From: Ureibacillus thermophilus
GTDB taxonomy: Bacteria > Bacillota > Bacilli > Bacillales_A > Planococcaceae
NCBI RefSeq assembly: GCF_042657185.1
Contig: NZ_JBHSNN010000062.1
Reading direction: 5' to 3' (one strand)
Length of the DNA stretch: 64,000 nt
Shown here one piece after another: positions 53,434 through 63,051 of the stretch. The translations under genes and the position numbers were made by a program. A model generated the notes under the pieces. The model ran no database searches and was not told where the DNA came from. It saw nothing but the letters and a program-made list of their open reading frames with translations. Position 1 is the stretch's first letter. The number at the start of each line of letters is the position of its first letter.

Positions 53434-54093
53434 ATGTTGACAAAAAAGCAGTGGGAACATTGTTTAGAAGTCATCGATCAAATGTTCCCTGATGCCCACT
53501 GTGAGCTGGTACATAAAAATCCGTTTGAATTATTAATTGCAACGCTTCTATCGGCCCAATGTACCGATCAGCTCGTCAATAAAGTAACAAAAGATTTGTT
53601 CCAAAAATATCACAAACCGGAAGATTATTTATCAGTGCCATTAGAGGAGTTGCAGCAGGATATTCGCTCCATTGGGCTCTATCGAAATAAAGCAAAAAAT
53701 ATTCAAAAATTATGCGAAAAATTGATTGCAGAATTTAACGGAGAAGTGCCAAAAACAAGGGAAGAGCTGACTTCGCTTCCGGGAGTGGGAAGAAAAACGG
53801 CCAATGTGGTTATGTCTGTGGCTTTTGGGATTCCTGCCATTGCAGTTGATACTCATGTGGAAAGGGTAACAAAACGGCTCGGTTTATGCCGTTGGAAGGA
53901 CAGCGTGTTGGAAGTGGAAGAAACGCTCATGAAAAAAACGCCGGAGGAAAGATGGTCCAAAACCCATCACCAATTAATTTTCTTTGGCAGATATCATTGC
54001 AAAGCCCAAAATCCTCAATGCCATCAATGCCCGCTGTTAGATGTGTGCAGAGAAGGGCAAAAACGGTTGAAAAAAGGGTTGGTTAAACAATGA
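53434..54093 (+). CDS. nth: endonuclease III
   Basis: A 219-residue DNA glycosylase/AP lyase for oxidised pyrimidines. Catalytic Lys in LPGVGRKTAN (near 113-122), Asp in VDTHVERV (near 138), and the iron-sulfur cysteines C-x6-C-x2-C-x5-C near 186-202. ATG 53434 behind AGGGGAG. Overlaps ypoC by 4 nt. Confidence 0.97.
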   Translation: MLTKKQWEHCLEVIDQMFPDAHCELVHKNPFELLIATLLSAQCTDQLVNKVTKDLFQKYHKPEDYLSVPLEELQQDIRSIGLYRNKAKNIQKLCEKLIAEFNGEVPKTREELTSLPGVGRKTANVVMSVAFGIPAIAVDTHVERVTKRLGLCRWKDSVLEVEETLMKKTPEERWSKTHHQLIFFGRYHCKAQNPQCHQCPLLDVCREGQKRLKKGLVKQ

Positions 54094-54443
54094 TTCGGGT
54101 GAAAAAAGAAGCTATTCAAAAGGACCAGATTGAACCGTATTTTCAAAAATGGGACAAGTTATCGAAAGAAATTTATCAGGCTCATGACGAGCGGAATCGA
54201 GAAATGGCTCAAAATTTAATGGAACAAGGAATTGCCCTTTTTGAAGAATTGATGGTCAAAGCTTCAGATACAGATTCTGAAAAGCTTGAATTCCATGAAG
54301 CATATGAAGCAATGCCGTTAAATGGGTTGGAGCGTTTTCAATTCATTAAAGCAAGACCAGGCCAATATGCTTGCTACGTACAGCTGGATGAATTGTTTAA
54401 AGAAGTGAAAAAGCGATTAGCGCGGCTCCGAGTGCAGAAATAG
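54090..54443 (+). CDS. ypoC: YpoC-family protein
   Basis: A 117-residue, highly charged, mostly helical protein with the family segment YEAMPLNGLERFQFIKARP (near 71-89). Position after nth matches B. subtilis ypoC. Function unknown. Start overlaps the nth stop. Confidence 0.82.
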   Translation: MIRVKKEAIQKDQIEPYFQKWDKLSKEIYQAHDERNREMAQNLMEQGIALFEELMVKASDTDSEKLEFHEAYEAMPLNGLERFQFIKARPGQYACYVQLDELFKEVKKRLARLRVQK

Positions 54444-54473
54444 TACAGCCAAAAGCGGTTGTACTATTTTTTT
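54442..54473 (+). terminator. terminator after ypoC
   Basis: Stem AGTACAGCC / GGTTGTACT with a 6-nt loop, then ATTTTTTT; it starts within the stop codon. Confidence 0.8.
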
Positions 54474-54493
54474 AGAAAAATTTTCATAATAAA

Positions 54494-54567
54494 GTTAAGT
54501 ATACTTTACATTTTAGTAGATGTAAAGTATACTTAACATACAATTAAAATTGTAAAGTAAACTTTAC
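54494..54567. promoter_or_regulatory. operator array and promoter of the XRE/membrane pair
   Basis: A perfect 18-bp inverted repeat (54494-54511 and 54520-54537, arms starting GTTAAGTATACTTTACAT) with an 8-nt spacer, plus a third palindrome GTAAAGTAAACTTTAC (54552-54567). Each unit centres on AAGTAWACTT; centres lie about 28 and 30 bp apart. A promoter TTTACA (54505-54510), 17 nt, TATACT (54528-54533) is embedded in the first two, so bound repressor would block it. Confidence 0.8.
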
Positions 54568-54581
54568 TTTTTGGAGGGGTT

Positions 54582-54788
54582 ATGAAGAATAGGATTCGAG
54601 AATTGCGAAAAGCGATGAATATGACGCAGGAGGAATTGTCACAAAAAATTGGTGTTTCACGCCAATCCATTATTGCAATTGAATCTGGCAAATACAATCC
54701 ATCCCTTGAATTGGCATATCATATCTCCAAAGTTTTTGACTTAAAGATTGAAGAAGTTTTTATTTTTGAGGAGGAGGGGGAAGAATGA
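54582..54788 (+). CDS. XRE-family transcriptional regulator
   Basis: A 68-residue minimal Cro/CI-type helix-turn-helix protein (MTQEELSQKIGVSRQSIIAIES near 14-35), of the short YozG/phage-like type. GGAGGGG precedes the ATG. The palindromes upstream are the likely autoregulatory sites, and the next gene, overlapping by 4 nt, encodes a membrane protein. This pair interrupts the ypoC-ponA order of B. subtilis. Confidence 0.92.
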   Translation: MKNRIRELRKAMNMTQEELSQKIGVSRQSIIAIESGKYNPSLELAYHISKVFDLKIEEVFIFEEEGEE

Positions 54789-55270
54789 CGTTAGACGCAA
54801 TTGGTGGCATAATTGGATTATATGGGGGATTGATATGTGGTTTAATAGGCTGGTGGTTTGGCCGCAAGCTGGCAAAAAAGAACCGAGGCTTGGATGAATT
54901 TTACCAACACATATGGAAAACGGCAAGATCCTACTCCTGGTATCTGACTATTTTTGTCTTGTATTTATTATTTTCTTTGAATATATTTGGTGTTGAAATG
55001 AGCGTTCCAATGGTGTTGGCGATGTTGACGTTCATTCATATAGGTAGTTGGGGCGTGATTGGAGCCATTTTAACCATCAATTTATCAAGGTCAGAGCCAT
55101 TCCAAATTTCGCCAATAATGATGGGTATTACGATCATGGTTATATCAACTAGTATTCTTACAATAATTGCTATATGGATGAAAAATATATGGATTTTATT
55201 TATAACCGTTTTACCGAATATAGTGGGGCTGTATATTGCTTTGTTGGGAAGAAAAAAGGCATTAGAATAA
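54785..55270 (+). CDS. multipass membrane protein partnered with the XRE regulator
   Basis: A 161-residue protein with about five hydrophobic helices (near 6-24, 51-68, 77-98, 107-127 and 131-152) and a basic loop GRKLAKKNRG (near 26-35). No family recognised with certainty; it resembles the DUF-type membrane partners of small XRE regulators. Function unknown. GAGGAGGAGGGGG lies just before the ATG; translation is coupled to the regulator. Confidence 0.75.
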   Translation: MTLDAIGGIIGLYGGLICGLIGWWFGRKLAKKNRGLDEFYQHIWKTARSYSWYLTIFVLYLLFSLNIFGVEMSVPMVLAMLTFIHIGSWGVIGAILTINLSRSEPFQISPIMMGITIMVISTSILTIIAIWMKNIWILFITVLPNIVGLYIALLGRKKALE

Positions 55271-55294
55271 GTGTTTAGTTCAAAATTCAAAAAG

Positions 55295-55336
55295 AAAGAG
55301 GCAAGGGGAAAAGCGTATTCCACTTGCCTCTTTTTT
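55295..55336. terminator. bidirectional terminator between the membrane gene and ponA
   Basis: Stem AAAGAGGCAAG / CTTGCCTCTTT with inner pairing and T6 on the right, A-rich on the left; it serves convergent transcripts. Confidence 0.85.
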
Positions 55337-55344
55337 CAATTACT

Positions 55345-58002
55345 TTATGGTGTTTCAGTTGTTGGAGAAGTCGGCTCTGTAGGTGGGTTGACACCGTTAT
55401 TATTTCCAGTCTCATTTGGATTTCCGGTGTTTTCATTACCGGTATTTGGGTTATTATTTCCGTTATTACTATTGTTGTTTTTATTGCCATTATTGTTTTC
55501 GCTATTATTTCCGCTGTTGTTTCCACTATTGTTGTTTCCGTTTGGTTTTCCTTGGTTTCCATTGCCGTTATTGTGATTTGGCGGTGTTGGTTCAACAACT
55601 CCGTCTGGGGAATCTACTTCCGGCTCTTCAATATCGCCATCAATCGTAATTGTTACAGAAGCAGGAGAACTGCGGACATCACCAATGATGGCTACAACCG
55701 TAAATGTGTATGTTCTTCCAGCTTCAACTCCAGTAAAGGTTGCTCGTTTATCAGCAGTAGTCGTGACAACGCTCGATTTTCCATCATCGGAATTCATGGA
55801 TACTTCATATAGAACAGTTGAATCTTCGTAATCTTCTGGTACAGTGAAGTCCCATGATAAGTCGACAATACCAAAGGCTGGATTCACAGCTTGTAAATTA
55901 AATGGTGCAGGGATTTCTTCTTCTTCATATTCATCGGAAACCTCTGTCGGTTCTGTTCCGCGGACGAATAATTCTGTACGGCGTTTATCGCTTGGTGTAT
56001 TTTTGCTTGCCAATTTTAACGGTTCAGTTCCGACTTCAATCGTTGCTTCTACAACAGAATTCGGTTTTGTAAATCGTTTTGTTTGTTTTCCTTCAGAAAT
56101 TTCGACCATGATTTTGCTGAACAATACTTGTGGAAGACGGCGTTCATCCCATGTTGTAATTGGATCTGAACGTTTTTCATAACCGCTCCAAATGGCAATA
56201 GAGTAGTTTGTTGTGTATCCGACAAACCATGAATCCGGCACCGCTGAACTTGGTAAATTAAATTTACTAAAGTCTTCGGAATCATAGTTTGTTGTCCCTG
56301 TCTTACCTGCAATGTCTAATCCGGGAACTCTTGCTGCTGTACCTGTAGCGTTTGGTTTATTGCCTACGACATCTCGGAGCATATCTGTAATCATATATGC
56401 CGTATAGTCGTTCATAGCGACAACAGGTTCTTGTTTAGTTGTGATTTTCGAACCGTCGCGGAAGACGATTTCTTTAATCGTATACGGTTTATTATAGACG
56501 CCGTTATTTCCAAAAGCTGCATAGGCGCTAGCTAATTGGATTGGTGATAAGTGAATACCGCCGCCGCCAATGGCATCAGATTCATACACTTTTTCAGCAT
56601 CAATGCCTAATTTAGAAATGAACTCTTTTGCTTCCCTTGCGCCGACTTCTTGGAAGGTTTTCACTGCTGGAACGTTTCTGGAAGCATATAGCGCTTCTCG
56701 GACGGTAATTGTGCCAAAATATTTTCCATCCCAGTTGCCAAATTTTTTCCCGTTGGAATATTGATAAGGTTCATCCACAATGGTTTTGCCAGTCGACCAT
56801 TTTAAATGCTCAATGGCAGGACCATAGGCAATAAGCGGCTTCATTGTGGAGCCCGGCTGTCTTCTTGTATCGTCAGCATAGTTGTAGCCTCTGTCTGCCC
56901 CATAATTTCGTCCGCCGCCAACAGCTCTTAATGCCCCGGATTTTGTATCAACGACTGCCACCCCAGATTGTATAGTTTCCGTTGGGAAATTGCTGTCATT
57001 ATTCATTATGTTTTCGACCACTTCTTGAGCTTTTGGATCGAGGGTTGTGTAAACTTTGATGCCCTCTGAAAGTAAACTTGGATCTCTTTCTTCAATTTCA
57101 TTTAACACAATATCCAAGAAAGCATCATATTTTGTGCCGGCAACGCTTTTTCTATGTTCTTCAGGCAATAAGCGGGAAGTGACATCGACTTTTTTCGCAT
57201 TTTCCGCTTCCGCTTTAGTGATTTTGCCGTGTTGAACCATAAGGCTTAAAACGATATCGCGGCGTTTCTGTGCCCTTTCAGGATTTTTAAATGGATTGTA
57301 ATTGTTTGGACTTTGCGGCATACCTGCCAGCATCGCAATTTCATCCAATTCCAATTCATCCAGCTCTTTTCCGAAGAAATACTCCGCGCCTGTAGCAAAA
57401 CCATAAATGTTTCCCGAAATTAATACTTTATTAAAATACATTTCAAAAATTTCTTCTTTGCTGTACATGCGCTCAAGCTGAATGGCAAGCCATGCTTCTT
57501 GGGCTTTACGTTTCAATGTTTTTTCATTACTTAAAAATGAGTTTTTCACGACCTGTTGGGTAATAGTACTTGCACCTTGGGATCCAAAACCGCCAGTCAC
57601 GTTTGCTAAAACGGCTTTTCCGAGGCGCAATACATCAATACCAAAATGGTCAAAAAATCTTGAGTCCTCTGTTGCAAGAATCGCATCAATCATTTCCTGT
57701 GGAATGTCATCATAGTCAACGTATTTTCGATTCTCCACCCCGATTGTGGCAAAAGGTTCTCCGTTCATATCATAAAATTCTGCAGAAATAGGATCTTTTA
57801 ACAAGTCTTCATTAAGTTCTGGCGCAGAACTTGCGTAATAAATGAACAGTCCAGCTCCAAAAACGGCTCCCGCAAGAAAAAGGGAGAGAATGGAAATAAT
57901 TCCCCATTTCAACCATTTTTTCATGGGTGTTTGTTTTTTTCTTTTTTGCTTTGATGCTCGCATTTTTCTTAGTTCTGATCGAGAACGTCTATTTTCGCTC
58001 AA
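55345..58002 (-). CDS. ponA: class A penicillin-binding protein 1A/1B
   Basis: An 885-residue bifunctional wall synthase. Basic cytoplasmic tail (1-28), membrane helix (near 33-55), GT51 glycosyltransferase (EDSRFFDHFGID near 110-121) and transpeptidase with GSTMKPL (SxxK, near 383), SRN (near 435) and KTGTTN (near 568). A fibronectin-III-like domain (near 705-790) precedes an Asn/Gly-rich tail (about 800-885). TTG start behind GAGG, 8 nt away. Downstream of recU with which it likely forms an operon, as in B. subtilis. Confidence 0.95.
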   Translation of the reverse strand: MSENRRSRSELRKMRASKQKRKKQTPMKKWLKWGIISILSLFLAGAVFGAGLFIYYASSAPELNEDLLKDPISAEFYDMNGEPFATIGVENRKYVDYDDIPQEMIDAILATEDSRFFDHFGIDVLRLGKAVLANVTGGFGSQGASTITQQVVKNSFLSNEKTLKRKAQEAWLAIQLERMYSKEEIFEMYFNKVLISGNIYGFATGAEYFFGKELDELELDEIAMLAGMPQSPNNYNPFKNPERAQKRRDIVLSLMVQHGKITKAEAENAKKVDVTSRLLPEEHRKSVAGTKYDAFLDIVLNEIEERDPSLLSEGIKVYTTLDPKAQEVVENIMNNDSNFPTETIQSGVAVVDTKSGALRAVGGGRNYGADRGYNYADDTRRQPGSTMKPLIAYGPAIEHLKWSTGKTIVDEPYQYSNGKKFGNWDGKYFGTITVREALYASRNVPAVKTFQEVGAREAKEFISKLGIDAEKVYESDAIGGGGIHLSPIQLASAYAAFGNNGVYNKPYTIKEIVFRDGSKITTKQEPVVAMNDYTAYMITDMLRDVVGNKPNATGTAARVPGLDIAGKTGTTNYDSEDFSKFNLPSSAVPDSWFVGYTTNYSIAIWSGYEKRSDPITTWDERRLPQVLFSKIMVEISEGKQTKRFTKPNSVVEATIEVGTEPLKLASKNTPSDKRRTELFVRGTEPTEVSDEYEEEEIPAPFNLQAVNPAFGIVDLSWDFTVPEDYEDSTVLYEVSMNSDDGKSSVVTTTADKRATFTGVEAGRTYTFTVVAIIGDVRSSPASVTITIDGDIEEPEVDSPDGVVEPTPPNHNNGNGNQGKPNGNNNSGNNSGNNSENNNGNKNNNSNNGNNNPNTGNENTGNPNETGNNNGVNPPTEPTSPTTETP

Positions 58003-58025
58003 TGCTATCGCCTCGCTTTTTTAAA

Positions 58026-58643
58026 CTAACATTCTTTGTTGCAAATATAATTTTTAATGATGCTTATATAATCAATTCGAGGATTGTAACCTGGAATGAT
58101 CTCGTAACTTTTCGTTTCAAAGGTTTCAATCGGTATCGATTTTCTTCCTCCTTCTTTCATGTTGCACCATGCTTCGTACAAAACGGAAAAGGGAAGCAAA
58201 AAGTATCGGTTCAGCTTTGAAAATCGCACAATGGTAAAGGTAATGCCTTGTTGATTCACTACATTTTTCATATGGGTGATTTGATGTTCATGTACGTTTT
58301 TCAATGGAAAAGATGATGTGCTTTCCGTTTCTTTTGCTTCGAAATCGATATAGTAGCCGTTCCAAACACCATTATAATCCGTTGTGGAAGGAGTGCGAAA
58401 ATATGCTTCCCGAATGACAGCAGCACTTCTTTTAGGGTACTCTACTTTGACGATTTGTATTGGAACAGGTTTCTTATGTATGATAGCGATTTGCCTGCTT
58501 AAATAGTATGCGTTTGTTTCATTAATTTCTTCTTCGAGGGTTTTCCCCCGATTGCTGTAAGAGAAATCTTTGTTTTTTTTCGTGCGAATTTCTGGTGCTT
58601 CATTTTTCGGCTTATAAGGTTTTCCGTTTGGATATTTAAGCAT
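58026..58643 (-). CDS. recU: Holliday junction resolvase RecU
   Basis: A 205-residue structure-specific nuclease that resolves recombination and segregation intermediates. Catalytic region STTDYNGVWNGYYIDFEAKET (near 88-108) with Asp/Glu/Lys metal site; N-terminal YSNRGKTLEEEINETNAYY and C-terminal PRIDYISII are family signatures. ATG 58643 lies 7 nt after GAGGGTG and gives the MLKYPNGK start; two earlier in-frame starts are closer. Precedes ponA by 23 nt. Confidence 0.96.
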   Translation of the reverse strand: MLKYPNGKPYKPKNEAPEIRTKKNKDFSYSNRGKTLEEEINETNAYYLSRQIAIIHKKPVPIQIVKVEYPKRSAAVIREAYFRTPSTTDYNGVWNGYYIDFEAKETESTSSFPLKNVHEHQITHMKNVVNQQGITFTIVRFSKLNRYFLLPFSVLYEAWCNMKEGGRKSIPIETFETKSYEIIPGYNPRIDYISIIKNYICNKEC

Positions 58644-58809
58644 CATCAATCACCCTCTAAAAAAATGATATCCAAATCTCGTAATTAGTTTAACATAAAA
58701 AATGATCGAAAAAATTGTTCTTTTAGCTAACGATGTCTAGTTTTGACAAGTCGAAAGGTTTTTCCCTCCTTGCATGGAATTATCCAATAAAATAAGAAGG
58801 AGGAATGGT

Positions 58810-59007
58810 ATGAACAAATTTCAATTGCTTTTATCCCAAATCGATTGTTTAGATGAATTGATGACAGCTAAATTAGAAAATGAGCGAGCTATGATGAATG
58901 ACCAATTTTTTGCTCAAATTGTTTCCACTCATCAGAAAGTAAGCTTAGCAGAAAAGAATGTTGATGTAAAGAATACTTGTTCCCCTATGGATAGTGAATT
59001 AGAATAG
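58810..59007 (+). CDS. hypothetical 65-residue protein
   Basis: A short soluble, helical protein (MNKFQLLLSQIDCLDELM and onwards) with two cysteines. The ribosome site AAGAAGGAGG 6 nt before ATG 58810 is strong. No family recognised; position between recU and yppE corresponds to small ypp genes in B. subtilis, but homology is not evident. Function unknown. Confidence 0.65.
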   Translation: MNKFQLLLSQIDCLDELMTAKLENERAMMNDQFFAQIVSTHQKVSLAEKNVDVKNTCSPMDSELE

Positions 59008-59043
59008 ATTTTGATAGACTATGAAGTAAGAGGTATCTATCTT

Positions 59044-59421
59044 ATGAGTTTGTTAGAATTGACAAGAAAGTTGATGGAAGAGTGTGATGCGTCAAGAAAT
59101 CGTTTTTTAAAAATGCGGGAACTTGGCGCCACACCAAATTTTTTTGAAGAAGTAAAGCCGTATGCAGACAAAATACACCAATTGCTTATAGATTGGAAAG
59201 AGTTGGCGATTCAATGGATTGAAGAACATCGCCCCAAATATATTCATATTCAACAAATTCAAAATGTTGTAGAATCAATGGATAAATTTGTAGTTGAATC
59301 CTTTTATAAAGAAACTAGCAAGAAACGATTTTTTCAATCGGTGCATTCTGTAAGTTTTATCCTTTCAACTTTGTTAAGGGATTTGGAGGAGAAAAATCGT
59401 GAAGAAGAAAACAACCATTGA
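59044..59421 (+). CDS. yppE: YppE-like protein (DUF1798)
   Basis: A 125-residue all-helical protein; LLELTRKLMEECDASRNRFLKMRE (1-25 region) and the WKELAIQWIEEHRPKYIHIQQI segment (near 59-80) fit DUF1798. ATG 59044 preceded by AGAGG at 10 nt. Overlaps mrfA by 23 nt, so it may be co-translated. Function unknown. Confidence 0.8.
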   Translation: MSLLELTRKLMEECDASRNRFLKMRELGATPNFFEEVKPYADKIHQLLIDWKELAIQWIEEHRPKYIHIQQIQNVVESMDKFVVESFYKETSKKRFFQSVHSVSFILSTLLRDLEEKNREEENNH

Positions 59422-61672
59422 TGAACTTATTCGGGAATGGCAGCTGGATGAGGAATTAAGACAAAATATTGCTCATATTGTAACCATCGATGGAAAAGAA
59501 GGGGAATATGCAGATTTTCCAGAGCAATTGCATCCATCCCTAAAAAAGGCGTTGATTGAGCGGGGGATTGAAAAGTTGTACACCCATCAACGCGAAGCCT
59601 TTGATTTAGCCCTTGCAGGAAAATCTTTTACGGCCATTACACCAACAGCTTCCGGAAAATCGCTGTGCTATCATTTGCCCGTGCTTCAAAAAATTCTTGA
59701 AAACCCATCTGCCCGGGCAATTTATTTATTTCCTACAAAAGCATTGGCGCAAGACCAAAAGACCGACTTGAATGAGCTGATTGATGCAATGGGCGAGGAA
59801 ATATATTGCTATACATATGATGGAGATACTGCTCCAAGCATTCGGCAAAAGGTTCGAAAAGCAGGTCATATTGTCATGACGAATCCCGATATGCTTCATT
59901 CCGGAATTTTGCCCCATCATACAAAATGGGTTTCGCTATTTGAAAATTTACAGTTTATTGTCATTGATGAACTCCATACATATAAAGGCGTGTTTGGCAG
60001 CCATGTAGCCCACGTATTGCGGCGGCTTGTACGCATTTGCGAATTTTATGGCAGCCATCCTATTTTTATATGTACTTCCGCAACTATTAAAAATCCTAAA
60101 GAGTTGGCGGAAAAATTAACGAATACAAAACATGAACTCATCGCTAAATCCGGAGCGCCGGTTGGAAAGAAAACTTTTATTTTTTACAATCCTCCAATCA
60201 TCCATAAAACTTTTGGGGTTCGGCGAAGTTCGGTATTGGAAGCGAGCAGTTTAGCAGCACGGCTGTATCAGGCAGGCATCCAAACGATTGTGTTCGCCAA
60301 ATCCCGGGTGACGGTGGAAAGGCTAGTCACCTATTTAAAGGAGTTAACAAAACATAAAATCAACGACGAATCCATCCAAGGCTACCGCGGCGGCTATTTG
60401 CCTTCAGAGCGTCGCCAAATTGAAAAAGGGTTGAGAGATGGAACGATTCAAATTGTCGTAAGTACAAATGCCCTTGAATTAGGGGTCGATATTGGACAAC
60501 TGCAAGCTTGCATTATGACCGGGTATCCCGGCAATATTGCAAGTGCATGGCAGCAGGCAGGGAGAGCGGGAAGAAGGCAGGAATCCGCATTAATCATTTA
60601 TGTAGCCAATTCCACAGCACTAGATCAATATATCATCCAACACCCGGAATATTTGCTTGGCAATTCTCCGGAAGAGGCGCTTATTAATCCGGACAATATT
60701 CTTATTTTAATGAGCCATTTAAAATGTGCAGCATTTGAATTGCCTTTTTCGTCATCTGATTCCTATGGTGAATTTGAAGTTGAAGAGCTGCTTGAATATT
60801 TGCAGGAAGAAGGGGTGCTCGTCAAAACGAATGCCCATTTTTATTGGATGAGCGACCGCTTCCCTGCCCATGATGTGAATTTGCGTTCAACTGCGGAAGA
60901 AAATGTCGTCATTATCGACCAAACCATTCCTGCAGGTACAAAAGTCATTGGGGAAATGGATACGTTTTCAGCGATGACCCTTTTGCACGAAGAAGCCATT
61001 TATCTTCACCAAGGTGTCCAATATCAAGTGGAAAAACTCGATTGGGAAGAAAAGAAAGCGTATGTTCGCGAAGTGGATGTCAATTACTATACCGATGCAA
61101 ATTTGGCGGTGGAATTAAAAATATTAAGCGAGGACAAAACTGCTTCCTATAAATGTGTATCGGTAAGCTACGGCGATGTAAGTTTGGTAGCAATTCCTAC
61201 TATTTTCAAAAAAATCCACATGACAACGCTGGATAATATTGGTTCAGGAAAAATTCATATTCCGCCGATGGAAATGCATACAAATGCAACGTGGCTTTCT
61301 TTTGAATTACCAGAAAATTGGTCGGAAGAAATGCTTACGGATGCCTTAACTGGGGCGAGCTACGCCATCGGTTCACTCATCCCATTATATATTCAATGCG
61401 ACAGGAAAGATGTCAACGTAGTGCCTCAAGTGAAGTCCGTCCATTATGAAAAACCAACTTTATTCATTTACGACAGCTATCCTGGAGGAATTGGATTAAG
61501 CGAAAAAGTTTATGATTTGCTCGTTCCAATTTTAGAATTGACGATTCAACATATACAATCCTGCCCGTGCCAACACGGCTGCCCATCTTGCATCGGAGCT
61601 CAAGACAGTTTAAGTGATGGGAAAGAGCGGGTTGTAAAAGTGTTGAACATAATTTTTAATGAAATGATGTGA
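59399..61672 (+). CDS. mrfA: DEAD-box helicase MrfA (YprA) for mitomycin-type DNA damage repair
   Basis: A 757-residue superfamily 2 helicase. TPTASGKSLCYHLP (Walker A, near 87-100), IDELH (DEAH-type, near 190), SATIKNP (near 228) and the QAGRAGRRQ motif VI (near 384). A C-terminal DUF1998-type domain holds the zinc cysteines CPCQHGCPSC (near 722-731). GTG start 59399 after GGAGGA. Partner nuclease mrfB follows 4 nt later. Confidence 0.95.
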   Translation: MKKKTTIDELIREWQLDEELRQNIAHIVTIDGKEGEYADFPEQLHPSLKKALIERGIEKLYTHQREAFDLALAGKSFTAITPTASGKSLCYHLPVLQKILENPSARAIYLFPTKALAQDQKTDLNELIDAMGEEIYCYTYDGDTAPSIRQKVRKAGHIVMTNPDMLHSGILPHHTKWVSLFENLQFIVIDELHTYKGVFGSHVAHVLRRLVRICEFYGSHPIFICTSATIKNPKELAEKLTNTKHELIAKSGAPVGKKTFIFYNPPIIHKTFGVRRSSVLEASSLAARLYQAGIQTIVFAKSRVTVERLVTYLKELTKHKINDESIQGYRGGYLPSERRQIEKGLRDGTIQIVVSTNALELGVDIGQLQACIMTGYPGNIASAWQQAGRAGRRQESALIIYVANSTALDQYIIQHPEYLLGNSPEEALINPDNILILMSHLKCAAFELPFSSSDSYGEFEVEELLEYLQEEGVLVKTNAHFYWMSDRFPAHDVNLRSTAEENVVIIDQTIPAGTKVIGEMDTFSAMTLLHEEAIYLHQGVQYQVEKLDWEEKKAYVREVDVNYYTDANLAVELKILSEDKTASYKCVSVSYGDVSLVAIPTIFKKIHMTTLDNIGSGKIHIPPMEMHTNATWLSFELPENWSEEMLTDALTGASYAIGSLIPLYIQCDRKDVNVVPQVKSVHYEKPTLFIYDSYPGGIGLSEKVYDLLVPILELTIQHIQSCPCQHGCPSCIGAQDSLSDGKERVVKVLNIIFNEMM

Positions 61673-61676
61673 TCGG

Positions 61677-62930
61677 ATGAGTTATGAAAATAAAATAATG
61701 CAATTAAAAAAAATGCTTGGAAAAAAGAAAACAGAAGAATGTCCTAAACCTTCCTATCCAAAGCCTGAAAAGCCGGCCCACATAGATGAATGGGAAAAGG
61801 CCGGCCTTTCCATCGTGGAAAATGATTTTGGAGTCCTTGTAAAAAGACAAGTTCGGTATCCTATTTCATATAAACATGGACGATATAAATTGGAACAATT
61901 TTTTCATGTGGTAGAAAAATGGGAGAAAGCAAACTTGGAACATCCCTATGCCATCCATTATGGAGAAAAGGTGTTGTTTTTTGATACGGAAACCACCGGA
62001 TTAAAAGGTGTTGGCACACACATTTTTCTTCTTGGTCTTCTTGAAGTGGATGAAGAGGAATTTGTGCTGAATCAATATGTGCTGGCTGATCCATCGAATG
62101 AAGCTGCTTTTTTATTTGAATCAAAGTTGTGGAAACAAGGATATACGATTGTGACATACAACGGAAAAAGTTTTGATTGGCCGATGCTTCAGATGCGCTG
62201 GACGTTCCATAAAAACTATTTGCCGAAACTGCAAATTCCTAGACAAATAGATCTATTTCATAGTTCTAAACGAATATGGAAAAATCATTTAGAAAAGGTT
62301 AAATTAATGAAGGTGGAAGAAGAAAAGTTGGGATTTAAACGGGAAAACGATATTCCTGGATTTCTTGCACCAATCATTTATGCGGATGCAGTGAAAAGTG
62401 GAGATGCCACTGGACTGATGAAAGTACTTCAACATAATGAATGGGATATCTTGTCGCTAATTGTGCTTTACATTCATTCAACCAAACTTCTTCTGGATCA
62501 ACAGCTGCAAGATGAAGCCATTACTTACACCAATATTGGGAAATGGTATAAAGATTTAAAGGAACTGAAGCAAAGCGAGCAAGTCTTGTTAACTGTAACG
62601 GAACATTTTGATGAAAAGGAAACGGGGCTTGCTTATTACTATTTGGCCTTTCAGCAAAAACGCAACAAACAATTCAAAGAATCGATTGTATCTTTTCAAA
62701 AGGCTATTCATACAATTGATGGGAGAAAAAAATTAGAGGCATATGAACAATTGGCAATGCTTTATGAACATCAAATGAAAGATGTTTCAAAGGCAATGCA
62801 GTATACAATAAAAGGAATTGAAATGCTTCAGGAGTCGGATTTTCTAAGTGAAAAGCAAAAGAAAAGCCGCTTGGAAAAATGGGATAAACGATTGCAGCGT
62901 TTAAAAACAAAAAGGGGGAAATACTCTTAA
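61677..62930 (+). CDS. mrfB: exonuclease MrfB (YprB) with TPR tail
   Basis: A 417-residue DnaQ-like 3'-5' exonuclease. DEDD motifs: FFDTETTGLKGVG (near 101-113), NGKSFDWPML (near 162) and the late HNEWDILSL segment (near 258). The C-terminal part (near 280-410) holds TPR-like helices. With MrfA it forms a UvrABC-independent repair pathway in B. subtilis. Confidence 0.94.
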   Translation: MSYENKIMQLKKMLGKKKTEECPKPSYPKPEKPAHIDEWEKAGLSIVENDFGVLVKRQVRYPISYKHGRYKLEQFFHVVEKWEKANLEHPYAIHYGEKVLFFDTETTGLKGVGTHIFLLGLLEVDEEEFVLNQYVLADPSNEAAFLFESKLWKQGYTIVTYNGKSFDWPMLQMRWTFHKNYLPKLQIPRQIDLFHSSKRIWKNHLEKVKLMKVEEEKLGFKRENDIPGFLAPIIYADAVKSGDATGLMKVLQHNEWDILSLIVLYIHSTKLLLDQQLQDEAITYTNIGKWYKDLKELKQSEQVLLTVTEHFDEKETGLAYYYLAFQQKRNKQFKESIVSFQKAIHTIDGRKKLEAYEQLAMLYEHQMKDVSKAMQYTIKGIEMLQESDFLSEKQKKSRLEKWDKRLQRLKTKRGKYS

Positions 62931-63051
62931 ATATAATGAATCATTTCCCAGGCAAGCGCAAAGTTTGACAAAATTTCTATTAAAAACACGTCGAATTATG
63001 CAAAAAAATACAATTTTATGGTGCTTTCTTGTCCTTGATAAAGGATGCATG

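Noticed and set aside
55416..55570. CRISPR or satellite-like repeat
   Set aside because: The short repeated units are in-frame Asn/Gly codons of ponA with no spacer structure.
55324..55812. 162-residue open frame on the plus strand
   Set aside because: Antisense to the repetitive ponA tail; low-complexity composition creates open frames.
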